DNA of 56,570 nucleotides. Source: Tistlia consotensis USBA 355 (lineage in GTDB: Bacteria > Pseudomonadota > Alphaproteobacteria > Kiloniellales > DSM-21159). Location: the NCBI RefSeq assembly GCF_900177295.1, contig NZ_FWZX01000039.1:1-56570 (forward strand), given 5' to 3'. The notes beneath the pieces were generated by a model. It was not told the DNA's origin and ran no database searches. It saw only the letters and a list, made by a program, of their open reading frames with translations. Position numbers and translations under genes: made by a program. Shown here piece after piece: positions 23,790-31,753 of the stretch; within the stretch, counting starts at the first letter, position 1, and each line of letters opens with the position of its first letter.

Positions 23790-25891
23790 GCCCCGGTCGC
23801 CGGCTGGTTCCGGGACGCCAGCCAGGCGGGTCTCAGGCTCCGGGACAGGAAGGCGGCGCTGCTCGCATACCAGAGGAGGGCGATGGCCAGCGCGCCCAGC
23901 TCCGCCAGCAGGGCCGGGGCGGCGTCGCCGAACCAGCTGGCGAGCAGCGGACGGTAGACGAGATACAGCACGACGCCCATCGTCGATACGTAGACCAGGG
24001 TCAGGACGGTATAGGCGATCTCCACCGGATACCGCCGGGCGATCGTCAGGTCTCCGGAGCGGACCAGCTCGAGGAAGCGCCGGAACGACTTGGTCCGCAG
24101 GTTCGGACGGTCCAGCCAGTCTGACAGCAGGTAGTAGCCGTCCAGGTCGAAGAAGGGGTTCAGGTTGACCAGGACGATCTGCCAGGAGAAGACCGCGAAC
24201 AGCCACAGCACCGCGACCGTCGCCGGGTCCTCGACGATCAGCAGGCCGAGCCCGGCCAGTCCGGCCAGGACCATGTTGACCACGATGCCGGAGGCGTCGA
24301 CGACGAGCCGCGGCAGCCGCCCCTCCAGCCACATGTCGCTGGTGTTGACGTAGGCGAAGAGGACCGGCCCCTGGCAGCCGAGACCGGCGCCGAGAACCTC
24401 GCGCCCGTAGTGCTTCACCGAGAGACCGTGGCCGAGCTCGTGCAGGACGATGCTGGCGTAGACCATCGGCACCACCAGCCACAGCCAGCCCTCGCGCCAT
24501 CCGCCCTCCATCGCCGGTCGCGCCTCCGGGCCGATGAGGGCGACGACCGCCGCTCCGCAGAGGATGATCGCGGCGATGACGGCGAGGCCGGCCGCACGAT
24601 AGGCGTGACGCCCGCCGCGATCATAAAGGCGCCCGATCAGCTGGTCGCCGGAGCCGAAATCCCAGTGCCAGACGAAGATGCGTGCCAGGGCTGCACCGAT
24701 CCGGCGGGGGACCGTGCTGCCGCCCGTCCGACTGCCGAGCAGCCGCCCCGAGACCTCCTGGGTCACGGTCTGAACCTCGATGAAGCCCGCGGCGGTCAGG
24801 GCGGCGATGGTGTCGGCCACCATCTGCGGCGCGAAGGTCTTGGTCGCGAGCATATGGGCGATCGTGATGTCCCGGAGGGTCGACTCGCCGTCGAGCCTCT
24901 GCCAGAGGCGCCAGCCGGTCTCCGACAGCTGGAAGAAGGCGCCGGTGTCCTTTCGCTTCAGGATGTGCAGGGTGTCGCCGTCCACGGTCCGCCGATCGTG
25001 CACCTCCACGTTCGGCGCCTGCCGGGGCCGCTCGCGCAGACGGAGCAGCTGGATCGCCTGCAGGCCGATCCGCCGGTCGCGCTCGAACATCTCCAGCAGG
25101 GCGCCGCGGTCGATCCGGAAGGCCTGGCCGTCCGTCAGCGCGCGGACCGTGGCGTTGCGGACCGCGCCGGTCAGGATCGCCGCCTCGCCCAGCATGGCGC
25201 CGACGCCGAGCGTGGCGAGCCGGCGCTCGTCCTCGCCGTCGCGCCGGGCCACTTCGACCTGTCCCTCGGCGATCAGCAGCGCGAAGTCGCCGACGTCGCC
25301 CTGCCGGATCAAGGTCTCGCCGGCCTCGAAGTGCGTTCGCGTCATCCGCGCCGACAGCGCGTCGAGCATCGCCGGCTCCAGCGCGCCGAACGGGCTGGCC
25401 ATGCGCAGGAAGCGGAATCGGAGGATGGCGTCGCGAAGCTGGAGCACCGCGTCGCGCAGCCCGCCTTCGGCCTGGAGCGCCTCGGCGAAGGCCGCTCTCG
25501 GCAGGCTGAGAACCCGCACGGTGCCGGTCTCGGGGCCGGTCTCGGGGCCGGTCTCGGGGCCGGTCTCGGGGCCGGTCGCGGTGACGGTCGCGTTGCGCCG
25601 GCCGTCCGGCTCGAGCAGGGCCAGCTCGCCGAACATGTCGCCGGGCCCCAGCGATTTCATGAACACCGACCGCTTGCCGTCGGCGGAATGGACATCGACG
25701 GTGCCGGAGGCGATCAGGAACAGCCGGTCCCCGACATCGCCCTCGCGCACGATCAGCTCGCCGGCGTCGTAGCGTTCCTCCGTGAACTGCCCGGCGAGCG
25801 ACGCCAGCACCTGCCCGGACAGCGTCGCAAAGGCCGGGTGGGCGGCAAGGACACCGCTCTTGTCCGCAGTGGATGGGTCCTGCGCGGGCAC
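23786..25891 (-). CDS. Fusion of two cNMP-binding domains, PqqD-like domain and M50 metalloprotease
   Basis: 701 residues from GTG 25891. Order: cNMP-binding domain 1 (about 15-145, GDMFGELALL), domain 2 (about 160-285, GAMLGEAAIL), a PqqD-like winged helix (about 295-375, FFQLSETGWRLWQRLDGE...TLRDITIA), then a polytopic S2P/M50 peptidase with HELGH at 484-488 and the third-ligand motif NPFFDLDGYY at 578-587. PqqD-like domains bind RiPP leaders, and M50 enzymes cut within membranes. I infer leader recognition and removal or export under cyclic-nucleotide control. The start lacks a strong SD; it is fixed by alignment with copy A. Confidence 0.85.
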   Translation of the reverse strand: MPAQDPSTADKSGVLAAHPAFATLSGQVLASLAGQFTEERYDAGELIVREGDVGDRLFLIASGTVDVHSADGKRSVFMKSLGPGDMFGELALLEPDGRRNATVTATGPETGPETGPETGPETGTVRVLSLPRAAFAEALQAEGGLRDAVLQLRDAILRFRFLRMASPFGALEPAMLDALSARMTRTHFEAGETLIRQGDVGDFALLIAEGQVEVARRDGEDERRLATLGVGAMLGEAAILTGAVRNATVRALTDGQAFRIDRGALLEMFERDRRIGLQAIQLLRLRERPRQAPNVEVHDRRTVDGDTLHILKRKDTGAFFQLSETGWRLWQRLDGESTLRDITIAHMLATKTFAPQMVADTIAALTAAGFIEVQTVTQEVSGRLLGSRTGGSTVPRRIGAALARIFVWHWDFGSGDQLIGRLYDRGGRHAYRAAGLAVIAAIILCGAAVVALIGPEARPAMEGGWREGWLWLVVPMVYASIVLHELGHGLSVKHYGREVLGAGLGCQGPVLFAYVNTSDMWLEGRLPRLVVDASGIVVNMVLAGLAGLGLLIVEDPATVAVLWLFAVFSWQIVLVNLNPFFDLDGYYLLSDWLDRPNLRTKSFRRFLELVRSGDLTIARRYPVEIAYTVLTLVYVSTMGVVLYLVYRPLLASWFGDAAPALLAELGALAIALLWYASSAAFLSRSLRPAWLASRNQPATGA
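25524..25577. repeat. 12-bp tandem repeat in the M50 fusion gene
   Basis: The unit CCGGTCTCGGGG is present four times without change (25524-25571) plus six more bases. It encodes a GPET repeat (residues about 107-122) in cNMP domain 1, outside the nucleotide pocket. Units of 12 bp keep the frame, so copy number could vary without breaking the gene. Confidence 0.9.
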
Positions 25892-25896
25892 GACTG

Positions 25897-26075
25897 GTCA
25901 GGGATCGTGGGGCTGGCGGTGCATGTCTGCCCTTGTGGTCACGGAGATCCGTTGCGAAAGCCGCTCTTTCGTTTGCGAGACGTCGATCGATGTCAGCAAC
26001 GCGCAGTCCCCACTGTCGGCTCGACTCCGGCGTCCCTCATGGCGCCTTCCGGACCGGCCCTCCGCTGCCAAGTGT
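25897..26075 (-). pseudogene. Decayed third precursor peptide gene
   Basis: Minus-strand sequence aligns with precursor B from leader residue 24 onward. One frame gives RAGPEGAMRDAGVEP (leader RADPEAAIRNAGFEL); after a one-base shift the next gives ALLTSIDVSQTKERLSQR (leader ALLKSIDFSQTDEQLSAR), then a different tail (ISVTTRADMHRQPHDP) and a stop at 25897. The first 23 leader residues are lost and stops interrupt it. It is a dead precursor with its own tail. Confidence 0.78.
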
Positions 26076-26094
26076 CTTCAGGCGGGCACCATCG

Positions 26095-26331
26095 TTACCC
26101 TGCGTAGTCCCCAGAGAGACCGCCGGAGAGACCGCCCGACGCCGCCATCCGCGCCGAGAGCTGCTCGTCGGTCTGCGAGAAGTCGATCGACTTCAGCAAT
26201 GCCCGTTCCTCGTCGCCCAGCTCGAAGCCGGCGTTCCGGATGGCGGCCTCCGGGTCGGCCCGGACTTCCGCCCGGAACGTCTCGTCGGAGACATATCTGT
26301 CCACGATCGTCATCACGATTTCTTCGCTCAT
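26095..26331 (-). CDS. RiPP-like precursor peptide B (Gly/Leu/Ser tail)
   Basis: 78 residues from ATG 26331, preceded by GGGAGGAG at good spacing, the strongest SD in the cassette. The leader (1-62) is nearly the same as in precursor A; the tail is AASGGLSGGLSGDYAG, with an internal GGLS repeat, no Cys and no Trp. A TTG two codons upstream is in frame but the ATG fits the SD. A strong SD on a small gene before its protease suggests high translation of the precursor. Product unknown. Confidence 0.8.
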   Translation of the reverse strand: MSEEIVMTIVDRYVSDETFRAEVRADPEAAIRNAGFELGDEERALLKSIDFSQTDEQLSARMAASGGLSGGLSGDYAG

Positions 26332-26463
26332 CCCCAATCTCCTCCCGCCGGATGTCTCGAGAACATTCTTGCCACCCCAGCTTGCAGTCTATCGCCGCCG
26401 GAATCGACACGAAATCCGCGATGCAGCGCAAGTATCTGTTTCCACTCGAATCAAGCGCCTGGT

Positions 26464-27531
26464 CTAATCGAACAGAGTCCGGGCCACGAACGCGTGACCG
26501 CGCCAGAGAAGCCGCCATCTGGCCGTCGGTCGATAGAACGATCGCAAGGTCGCATCGAGGTCTCTCGAATAGTCCGAAAGAGCGGTCGTCGGCGGCACCC
26601 CGGCCACGAAGGCCGCCATCGCCAGACCGGCGCGCTGACCGGAGATCAGGGCCATCGACAGCCCTTCCCCCGTATCGGGGTCGGCGAGACCCGCCGCATC
26701 GCCGCAGCTCAGGATGCCGGACTCGTCGTGCCGGACGGAGCTCCGGCCGTTCCATAGGGGAACCACGCCGCCACGGGACCGACCGCCTGTCCGAAAAGCC
26801 GGGTCGACGTAGCGGAACAGCCGGTCGAGCAGCCTGTTCTTCGGGACGCCCGCGCCGCAGATGCCGACATTCGACTCGGATCCCGAAACCGGAAACCGCC
26901 AGAAATATCCCTCCCTGGCGTCGAAACGCATCTCCAGCTCTCCGGCCTTTTCCGGAACGTAAAGAGAGAGGGCGGATCCGATTTCGGGTGCGCCATCCAG
27001 GTCGAATTTTCTGGAGAGCTTCGATTGCGCACCCGTCGCAACGATGACGCCGTCGCAGCGGATCGTCCGCATCGTCCCCTCGGCCTTTTCGCGAAACGAT
27101 ACCGCTATGCCCCTGCCATCCAGCCCGGATCTCTCCTCGGTAATGTCCAGAACCGTCGTCTCGAACCGGATCTGCACACCGGAGAGAGTGCCGATCCAGG
27201 TCTGGAAAATGCGGTCGAAATGGCGCCGTCGCATGACATAGCCGTCCCCCGGCCCGACGCGCATCCCGCTGGTCGAAAGCCGCCTGATGCCGAGCCCGAT
27301 GGCTTGGAACTCCGCCTTCGGCGTCAGCGCCGGAACGATCCCGGCGCCCATCGCCTCGAGCGCCCGCAGCGCCGGCGCCGTGAAGCCGTCGCCGCACGGC
27401 TTGTCCCGCCCGCGCGCCCCCTGCTCGAAGACGATCGTCCGAACCTTCTCCGCGGCCAGCGCGCAGGCCGCCGCACATCCGGCGGGTCCCGCGCCGATCA
27501 CGGCCACCAGAGGTCCCTCTCGATCGGACAT
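26464..27531 (-). CDS. Geranylgeranyl-reductase-like FAD-dependent oxidoreductase
   Basis: 355 residues from ATG 27531. The Rossmann FAD motif VIGAGPAGCAAACALA, then RDKPCGDGFTAPALRALE and GDAAGLADPDTGEGLSMAL are the hallmarks of the geranylgeranyl reductase family, which saturates isoprenoid double bonds; related enzymes oxidise or reduce other lipids. It is the first gene of copy B. With two isoprenoid-synthase-like genes in the cassette, reduction of a prenyl group is an attractive but unproven role. The frame is open back to the folD stop, so a longer N-terminus cannot be excluded. Confidence 0.8.
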   Translation of the reverse strand: MSDREGPLVAVIGAGPAGCAAACALAAEKVRTIVFEQGARGRDKPCGDGFTAPALRALEAMGAGIVPALTPKAEFQAIGLGIRRLSTSGMRVGPGDGYVMRRRHFDRIFQTWIGTLSGVQIRFETTVLDITEERSGLDGRGIAVSFREKAEGTMRTIRCDGVIVATGAQSKLSRKFDLDGAPEIGSALSLYVPEKAGELEMRFDAREGYFWRFPVSGSESNVGICGAGVPKNRLLDRLFRYVDPAFRTGGRSRGGVVPLWNGRSSVRHDESGILSCGDAAGLADPDTGEGLSMALISGQRAGLAMAAFVAGVPPTTALSDYSRDLDATLRSFYRPTARWRLLWRGHAFVARTLFD

Positions 27532-27909
27532 GCCCGAAACCGTCCCCCACCGCATGGCACCGGCAGGAAAGCCGTCGCCCCGCCCGACGGTCGATAGTCC
27601 GTCGACGTCCGCGGTCCTGGCAACCGGCTTCGGCCGTTCCGGGCTCCCCGTCGAGGCGTCGGGCGACCGCGCGGTCCCACCGATCGCCGTCGTCGACACG
27701 CAGCCGGCGCCGAAACGGCCCGCCGGGGGCATCGGCTGGAACGACAGCGGCGACCGGGGCCGTGCCGTTCTCCCGCGTCGACTTCGACCACGCCACGCCG
27801 GCGGCCATCCGCACGGAAAGCAGCTGAAGAAATGGAACAGGGCCCGGAGCAGCTGCGCCTCGTCGAAGGGTCCGATCCGAGGGCAGAGGTGACGGAACAG
27901 CGGCGTCCG
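27532..27909. other. Gap between cassette and folD
   Basis: 378 bases with no gene that I can support. The frame of the flavoprotein stays open through the whole gap on the minus strand but has no good start or family match. A promoter for the cassette may lie here; I could not identify one. Confidence 0.4.
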
Positions 27910-28812
27910 CTAGATCAGCTCCGGCTCCGGCAGGCCGGCGCTGCGGCAGGCGGCGGTCAGGGTGTTGGCCAGGAGGCAGGCGATGGTCATCGGGCCGACG
28001 CCGCCCGGCACCGGGGTGATCGCGCCGGCGACCCTGGCGGCCTCGGCATAGGCGACGTCGCCGACCAGCCGGGTCTTGTCGCCCTCGCCCGGCACGCGGT
28101 TGATGCCGACGTCGATGACCGTGGCGCCGGGCTTGACCCAGTCGCCGCGGATCATCTCGGGCCGGCCGACGGCGGCGACCAGGATGTCGGCGCGCCGGCA
28201 GACCGCGGGCAGGTCCTTGGTCCGCGAATGGGCGATGGTCACGGTGCAGCTGTCGCCGAGCAGCAGCTGGGCCATCGGCTTGCCGACGATGTTCGAGCGG
28301 CCGACGACCACGGCCTCCAGGCCCGACAGCGAGCCGAGCGTGTCGCGCAGCAGCAGCAGGCAGCCGAGCGGCGTGCAGGGCACCAGGGACTTCTGGCCGG
28401 TCGCCAGGCGCCCGGCGTTGATGACGTGGAAGCCGTCGACGTCCTTGGCCGGGTCGATGGCGTTGATCACCGCCTCGGCGTCGATCTGCTTCGGCAGCGG
28501 CAGCTGCACCAGGATGCCGTGGACCGCCGGGTCGGCGTTGAGCTCGGCGACCAGCTTCAGCAGGGTCTCCTGGGAGGTCGAGGCGTCCAGCCTGTGCTCG
28601 AAGGAGGCCATGCCGGCCTCGAGGGTCTGCTTGCCCTTGCTGCGCACGTAGACCTGGCTGGCCGGGTCCTCGCCGACCAGCACGACGGCGAGGCCCGGGG
28701 TCAGGCCGTGGCGCGTCTTGAGCCCGGCGACCTGCTCGCCTATGCGGCCGCGCAGGCTCGCCGCGAAGGCCTTGCCGTCGATGATCCGCGCCTCGGTGCT
28801 GGCCTCGCTCAT
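27910..28812 (-). CDS. folD: Methylenetetrahydrofolate dehydrogenase/cyclohydrolase FolD
   Basis: 300 residues from ATG 28812. Motifs: [13 protein letters not shown] (catalytic Tyr and Lys), [28 protein letters not shown] and [17 protein letters not shown], then [19 protein letters not shown]. It interconverts 5,10-methylene-, methenyl- and 10-formyl-tetrahydrofolate with NADP. A 13-bp tandem repeat lies just upstream of its SD. Confidence 0.97.
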   Translation of the reverse strand: MSEASTEARIIDGKAFAASLRGRIGEQVAGLKTRHGLTPGLAVVLVGEDPASQVYVRSKGKQTLEAGMASFEHRLDASTSQETLLKLVAELNADPAVHGILVQLPLPKQIDAEAVINAIDPAKDVDGFHVINAGRLATGQKSLVPCTPLGCLLLLRDTLGSLSGLEAVVVGRSNIVGKPMAQLLLGDSCTVTIAHSRTKDLPAVCRRADILVAAVGRPEMIRGDWVKPGATVIDVGINRVPGEGDKTRLVGDVAYAEAARVAGAITPVPGGVGPMTIACLLANTLTAACRSAGLPEPELI

Positions 28813-28827
28813 GCCGCTGCTCCCTTT

Positions 28828-28853
28828 CGGTTCGTCTGGTCGGTTCGTCTGGT
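28828..28853. repeat. 13-bp tandem repeat upstream of folD
   Basis: CGGTTCGTCTGGT occurs twice in direct succession. The reverse complement occurs twice more inside the gene at 37496 (37503-37515 and 37539-37551). Confidence 0.8.
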
Positions 28854-28962
28854 CGGGCGGAGCCGTCTTACGGGCCCGGCGGCCGGGCGGCCAGCCGGAA
28901 TCCGCCGCGCCCTGGCCCAGGCCCGACCCCCGGGTCGGAGGGGACGGGCGGTCCGGGCGCCG

Positions 28963-29304
28963 TCAGCGGCCGCCGCCGACCAGTGCGGCCAGGCGTCGGG
29001 CCAGATCGGCCGGATCGCCGACCAGCGACAGGGTCTTGTCCCGCGTCGTCTCGCCGCGCAGCAGCGCGACGTCGCGGGGCGCGAGGCCCAGCGCCTTGGC
29101 GAGCAGGAGGGCGACGGCGGCGTTCGCCTTGCCGGCCTCCGGTGCCGCCGTGACCTTGACCTTCAGCCGGGTACGGCCGTCGTCGCGCGTCTCCAGGCCG
29201 ACGATGCCGGCGGTCCGGGCGCCCGGCTGGACGCGCAGGTCGAGGATCAGGCTCCCTGCCGTCTCGCGCCAGGCCGTGGCGGCGCCGGCGCCGGCGCCGC
29301 TCAT
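28963..29304 (-). CDS. DUF167/YggU family protein
   Basis: 113 residues from ATG 29304, overlapping the yggT-like stop by ATGA. The pattern LRVQPGARTAGIVG...LKVKVTAAPEAGKANAAVALLLAKALGL is the DUF167 signature. Structures of this small alpha/beta family are known but not its function. yggT-yggU pairing is common in proteobacteria. Confidence 0.9.
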   Translation of the reverse strand: MSGAGAGAATAWRETAGSLILDLRVQPGARTAGIVGLETRDDGRTRLKVKVTAAPEAGKANAAVALLLAKALGLAPRDVALLRGETTRDKTLSLVGDPADLARRLAALVGGGR

Positions 29305-29597
29305 CGCATGATCAGCGCCGGGGCGATGTCGTTCCACAGCAGGTTCTGCAGGAAGATCAGCAGCAGGATCAGCACCATCGGCGAGAGGTCGATGCCGCCC
29401 AGCGTCGGCAGGATGCGCCGGATCGGCCTGAGCACCGGCTCGGTGATCCGGTAGAGGAAGTCGCCGACCATGTAGACGAAGCGGTTCGAGGTGTTGACGA
29501 TGTTGAACGCGACCAGCCAGCTGAGGATCGCCGAGGCGATCAGCAGCCAGATGTAGATCGAGATCACCGTGCTGATCAGCTGGAAAAGGGCAATCAT
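29301..29597 (-). CDS. YggT family membrane protein
   Basis: 98 residues from ATG 29597, with two or three membrane helices and the YggT pattern SWLVAFNIVNTSNRFVYMVGDFLYRITEPVLRPIRRILP. Members are linked to cell division, membrane shape and osmotic stress; the exact role is unclear. Coupled to the DUF167 gene. Confidence 0.9.
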   Translation of the reverse strand: MIALFQLISTVISIYIWLLIASAILSWLVAFNIVNTSNRFVYMVGDFLYRITEPVLRPIRRILPTLGGIDLSPMVLILLLIFLQNLLWNDIAPALIMR

Positions 29598-29809
29598 CCG
29601 CTCGGCCGCTCCCGGGTCGCGTTGCGCTGCAGGAGCATCCCTATAGCCGCCCGGCACCGGCCGCGGCAAGGCCGCAGGGGCCGCGGCCGGCCACACCGGC
29701 GGCCGCGATGGCGCCTTGACAGGGCAGGACGCCCTCACCATTATCCGCGCTCTCGCGCCGGCCCGGGTCGTTCCCGGGACGGGGCGGTGTTCCCAACAGG
29801 AACCCGCGT

Positions 29810-29885
29810 GGGGCCGTAGCTCAGTTGGGAGAGCGCAGCAATCGCACTGCTGAGGTCGTCGGTTCGATCCCGTCCGGCTCCACCA
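29810..29885 (+). tRNA. tRNA-Ala (anticodon CGC)
   Basis: 76 bases with encoded CCA. Acceptor GGGGCCG pairs with CGGCTCC; D arm GCTC/GAGC; anticodon arm CAGCA/TGCTG with loop ATCGCAC, so the anticodon is CGC and reads the Ala codon GCG; T arm GTCGG/CCGTC with one U-U mismatch at the second pair. The U-U pair is slightly unusual; the other identity features fit alanine. Confidence 0.9.
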
Positions 29886-29987
29886 TCCTGCCCCTTCACG
29901 TCCAGATCATGAAGCCGCCCGGCCTGCGCCCTGCCGCCAGGATCGGGCGAGGCCGTCCGCGCGCGTAAGACGAGCCCGTCCGCGCGG

Positions 29988-30023
29988 AAAAAAATGAGCG
30001 GCTCCTCCTCGGGAGGGCCGCTC
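29988..30023 (-). terminator. Rho-independent terminator-like hairpin
   Basis: On the minus strand a 7-bp GC stem (GAGCGGC with GCCGCTC, 30017-30023 with 29996-30002) with an inner stem is followed by AT and seven T residues (29994-29988). No protein gene ends at it. Confidence 0.6.
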
Positions 30024-30057
30024 GGCGATGTCTCAGGGAGTGTGCCGGATCGGACGG

Positions 30058-30106
30058 CCCCGCCACCGTTCGGGGGATTGGGGGGACTCGAGGACCGGTG
30101 GCGGGG
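30058..30106. repeat. 11-bp perfect inverted repeat
   Basis: CCCCGCCACCG (30058-30068) and CGGTGGCGGGG (30096-30106) are exact complements, with a 27-base loop; the outer flanks continue to pair with mismatches. Confidence 0.7.
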
Positions 30107-30686
30107 GTGCCGTGTCCGTCCAGCACGATCCAGAAACGCAGCAGGCGGCTCCGGGTTCGCTTCCGCCCGGCGGATTCTTTGATTCATTTCGGTAAATAGC
30201 CCGAGACGGGGCTCCGGCCGGCGGCCGCCTCGCCCCCGACAGCCTGCCGGGCGGCGGTCCGGCCGAGGCGAACCGGAAGGCCGGGGCGGCGTTGTGGCAG
30301 GGGACGCGTCTGCCGCGTCGAGCAGCCATGGCCCCGGATCGACCGGCGAGATGCATCCCGATGACGAGCGACCAGCGTTTCGAGCAGGAGCGGGGCGTGG
30401 CATGCGAACGCCCCGACGACACCTTCCGGTGACCGCGCGGCCGCCATTTCCGCGTGTGACACACATAGGTTAACGACAGCCGGGCCGCGCGCTCCTAGCG
30501 TCTGCGGCTTCCGAGCCTGCTCCTTTCCGGCCGTGTCCCGCTTGCGCGCCGGACCGCGCTCGAGGGCCCGGCGGGAAGGAGCGCGGCCGACAATCCCCCG
30601 CGGGTCTTCCCGCGGGAAGACCGTTCGTCGAGGTCGGGGGGGGGGACTGCAGAGAGGCCGAGCGGATCGTACCGATTGAGGGAGCG

Positions 30687-31292
30687 ATGCAACCAGAGTT
30701 CATGACGGCAGAGGCCACGACGGCAGAGTCCACGACAGCAGAGTTCACGACGGCAGAGATAACGAAGGCGCTCGCGGAACTTCTGCCGCGACTGCGCGCT
30801 TACGCCCGGGTGCTGACCAAGAACAGCCCCGACGCGGATGACCTGGTGCAGACCGCCGTTGAGCGCGCGCTCAGCCGGATCGAGCTCTACCAGCCGGGCA
30901 CCAACTTCAAGGCCTGGATGTTCACGATCCTGCGCAACTGCTACTTCACCGAGATGCGCAAGCGCGCGCGCCGGCCGGACACGGTCGATCCCGCCGACCA
31001 CGAGGGGGCGCTGTCGGTGCGCGCCGAGCAGCAGGTCGGGCTGGAGGTGCGCGACTTCTCGCGCGCCTTCGCCCGGCTCTCCGAGATGGATCGCACGGTG
31101 CTGATCCTGGTCGGCGCCGAGGGCATGAGCTACCAGGAGGCGGCCGACGTGCTGGGCACGCCGATCGGCACTGTCCGCTCGCGCCTGTCGCGTGCCCGGA
31201 CGCGCCTGAAGGAGCTGCTCGAGGGCACGCCGGCCTCGGGGTCGGCCGGGCCCGAGGCCGGCGCCGTCGACCCCGGCGCGCTGGTCGCGTGA
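30687..31292 (+). CDS. ECF RNA polymerase sigma factor (EcfG-like paralogue)
   Basis: 201 residues from ATG 30687. Region 2 (DADDLVQTAVERALSRIELYQPGTNFKAWMFTILRN) and region 4 (YQEAADVLGTPIGTVRSRLSRARTRL) are complete and close to those of the EcfG protein at 36458. The N-terminus carries a TTAEx repeat (15-bp DNA repeats). No anti-sigma or NepR gene is adjacent. It is probably a second stress sigma factor; regulation by NepR is possible but unproven. Confidence 0.88.
   Translation: MQPEFMTAEATTAESTTAEFTTAEITKALAELLPRLRAYARVLTKNSPDADDLVQTAVERALSRIELYQPGTNFKAWMFTILRNCYFTEMRKRARRPDTVDPADHEGALSVRAEQQVGLEVRDFSRAFARLSEMDRTVLILVGAEGMSYQEAADVLGTPIGTVRSRLSRARTRLKELLEGTPASGSAGPEAGAVDPGALVA
30702..30761. 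repeat. 15-bp tandem repeat in the sigma factor gene
   Basis: Four imperfect units of type ACGACGGCAGAGNNN encode MTAEA, TTAES, TTAEF and TTAEI. The unit length keeps the frame, so copy number may vary between strains. It lies before conserved region 2. Confidence 0.85.
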
Positions 31293-31398
31293 GCCGGGCG
31301 GCGATGCTGCGGAATCGAACCATCTGACGGACGAAGCGTTGCGGAGATCGGACTCGGCAGCATGTGCAGCGGCGGAACGGAAGGATCGGCGAGGGCCC

Positions 31399-31698
31399 AT
31401 GGACAGCCAGCGGCGCGAGGCCACGCGGGAAGGCCCGAAGCAAGGCCCGCGGGAAGGACGCTCCGGCAACGGAGTCGCCCTGGCTGCCCTGTCGATCTGC
31501 GAGTCGCTGCTGATCTCGCTGATGGAGCGCGGGCTGCTCGATGAGGCCGAGCTGGAGGAGGTCCTGGAGAGTGCGCGAGACGCCAACCTGCAGGCCGAGC
31601 CGGGGCCCTTCTCGCGGGGCGACCATGCCGAGGCGGCCGCGTTGCTGCGGCAGATCCTGGTCCGCTGCCGGGTCGCGCGCCCGGACCGGCGCCCCTGA
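31399..31698 (+). CDS. Small helical protein of unknown function
   Basis: 99 residues from ATG 31399, preceded by a GAGGG-type SD. The N-terminal 25 residues are basic and disordered; the centre is helical and acidic (ICESLLISLMERGLLDEAELEEVLESARDA), the end basic. I do not recognise a family. It sits between a sigma factor and a Crp/Fnr regulator, all on the plus strand, so a regulatory or stress role is possible. Confidence 0.6.
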   Translation: MDSQRREATREGPKQGPREGRSGNGVALAALSICESLLISLMERGLLDEAELEEVLESARDANLQAEPGPFSRGDHAEAAALLRQILVRCRVARPDRRP

Positions 31699-31753
31699 GG
31701 CGCCGCCGCGCGTCCGGCAGAGGGCGCTTCTGACGACCGGCAGGGCAGGGGCG

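Larger units (their letters stand above)
29886..30686. other. Gene-free region with structured elements
   Basis: About 800 bases without a convincing protein gene: frames here are Pro/Arg-rich shadows. It contains a minus-strand terminator-like hairpin (29988-30023) and a long inverted repeat (30058-30106), together compatible with an untranslated RNA on the minus strand. Confidence 0.4.

Noticed and set aside
25524-25577. CRISPR-like array
   Set aside because: The repeats are contiguous 12-bp units within a coding frame and have no spacers.
29741-30466. 241-codon minus-strand frame over the tRNA region
   Set aside because: It crosses the tRNA gene and terminator and has a Pro/Arg/Ser-rich composition without any motif.
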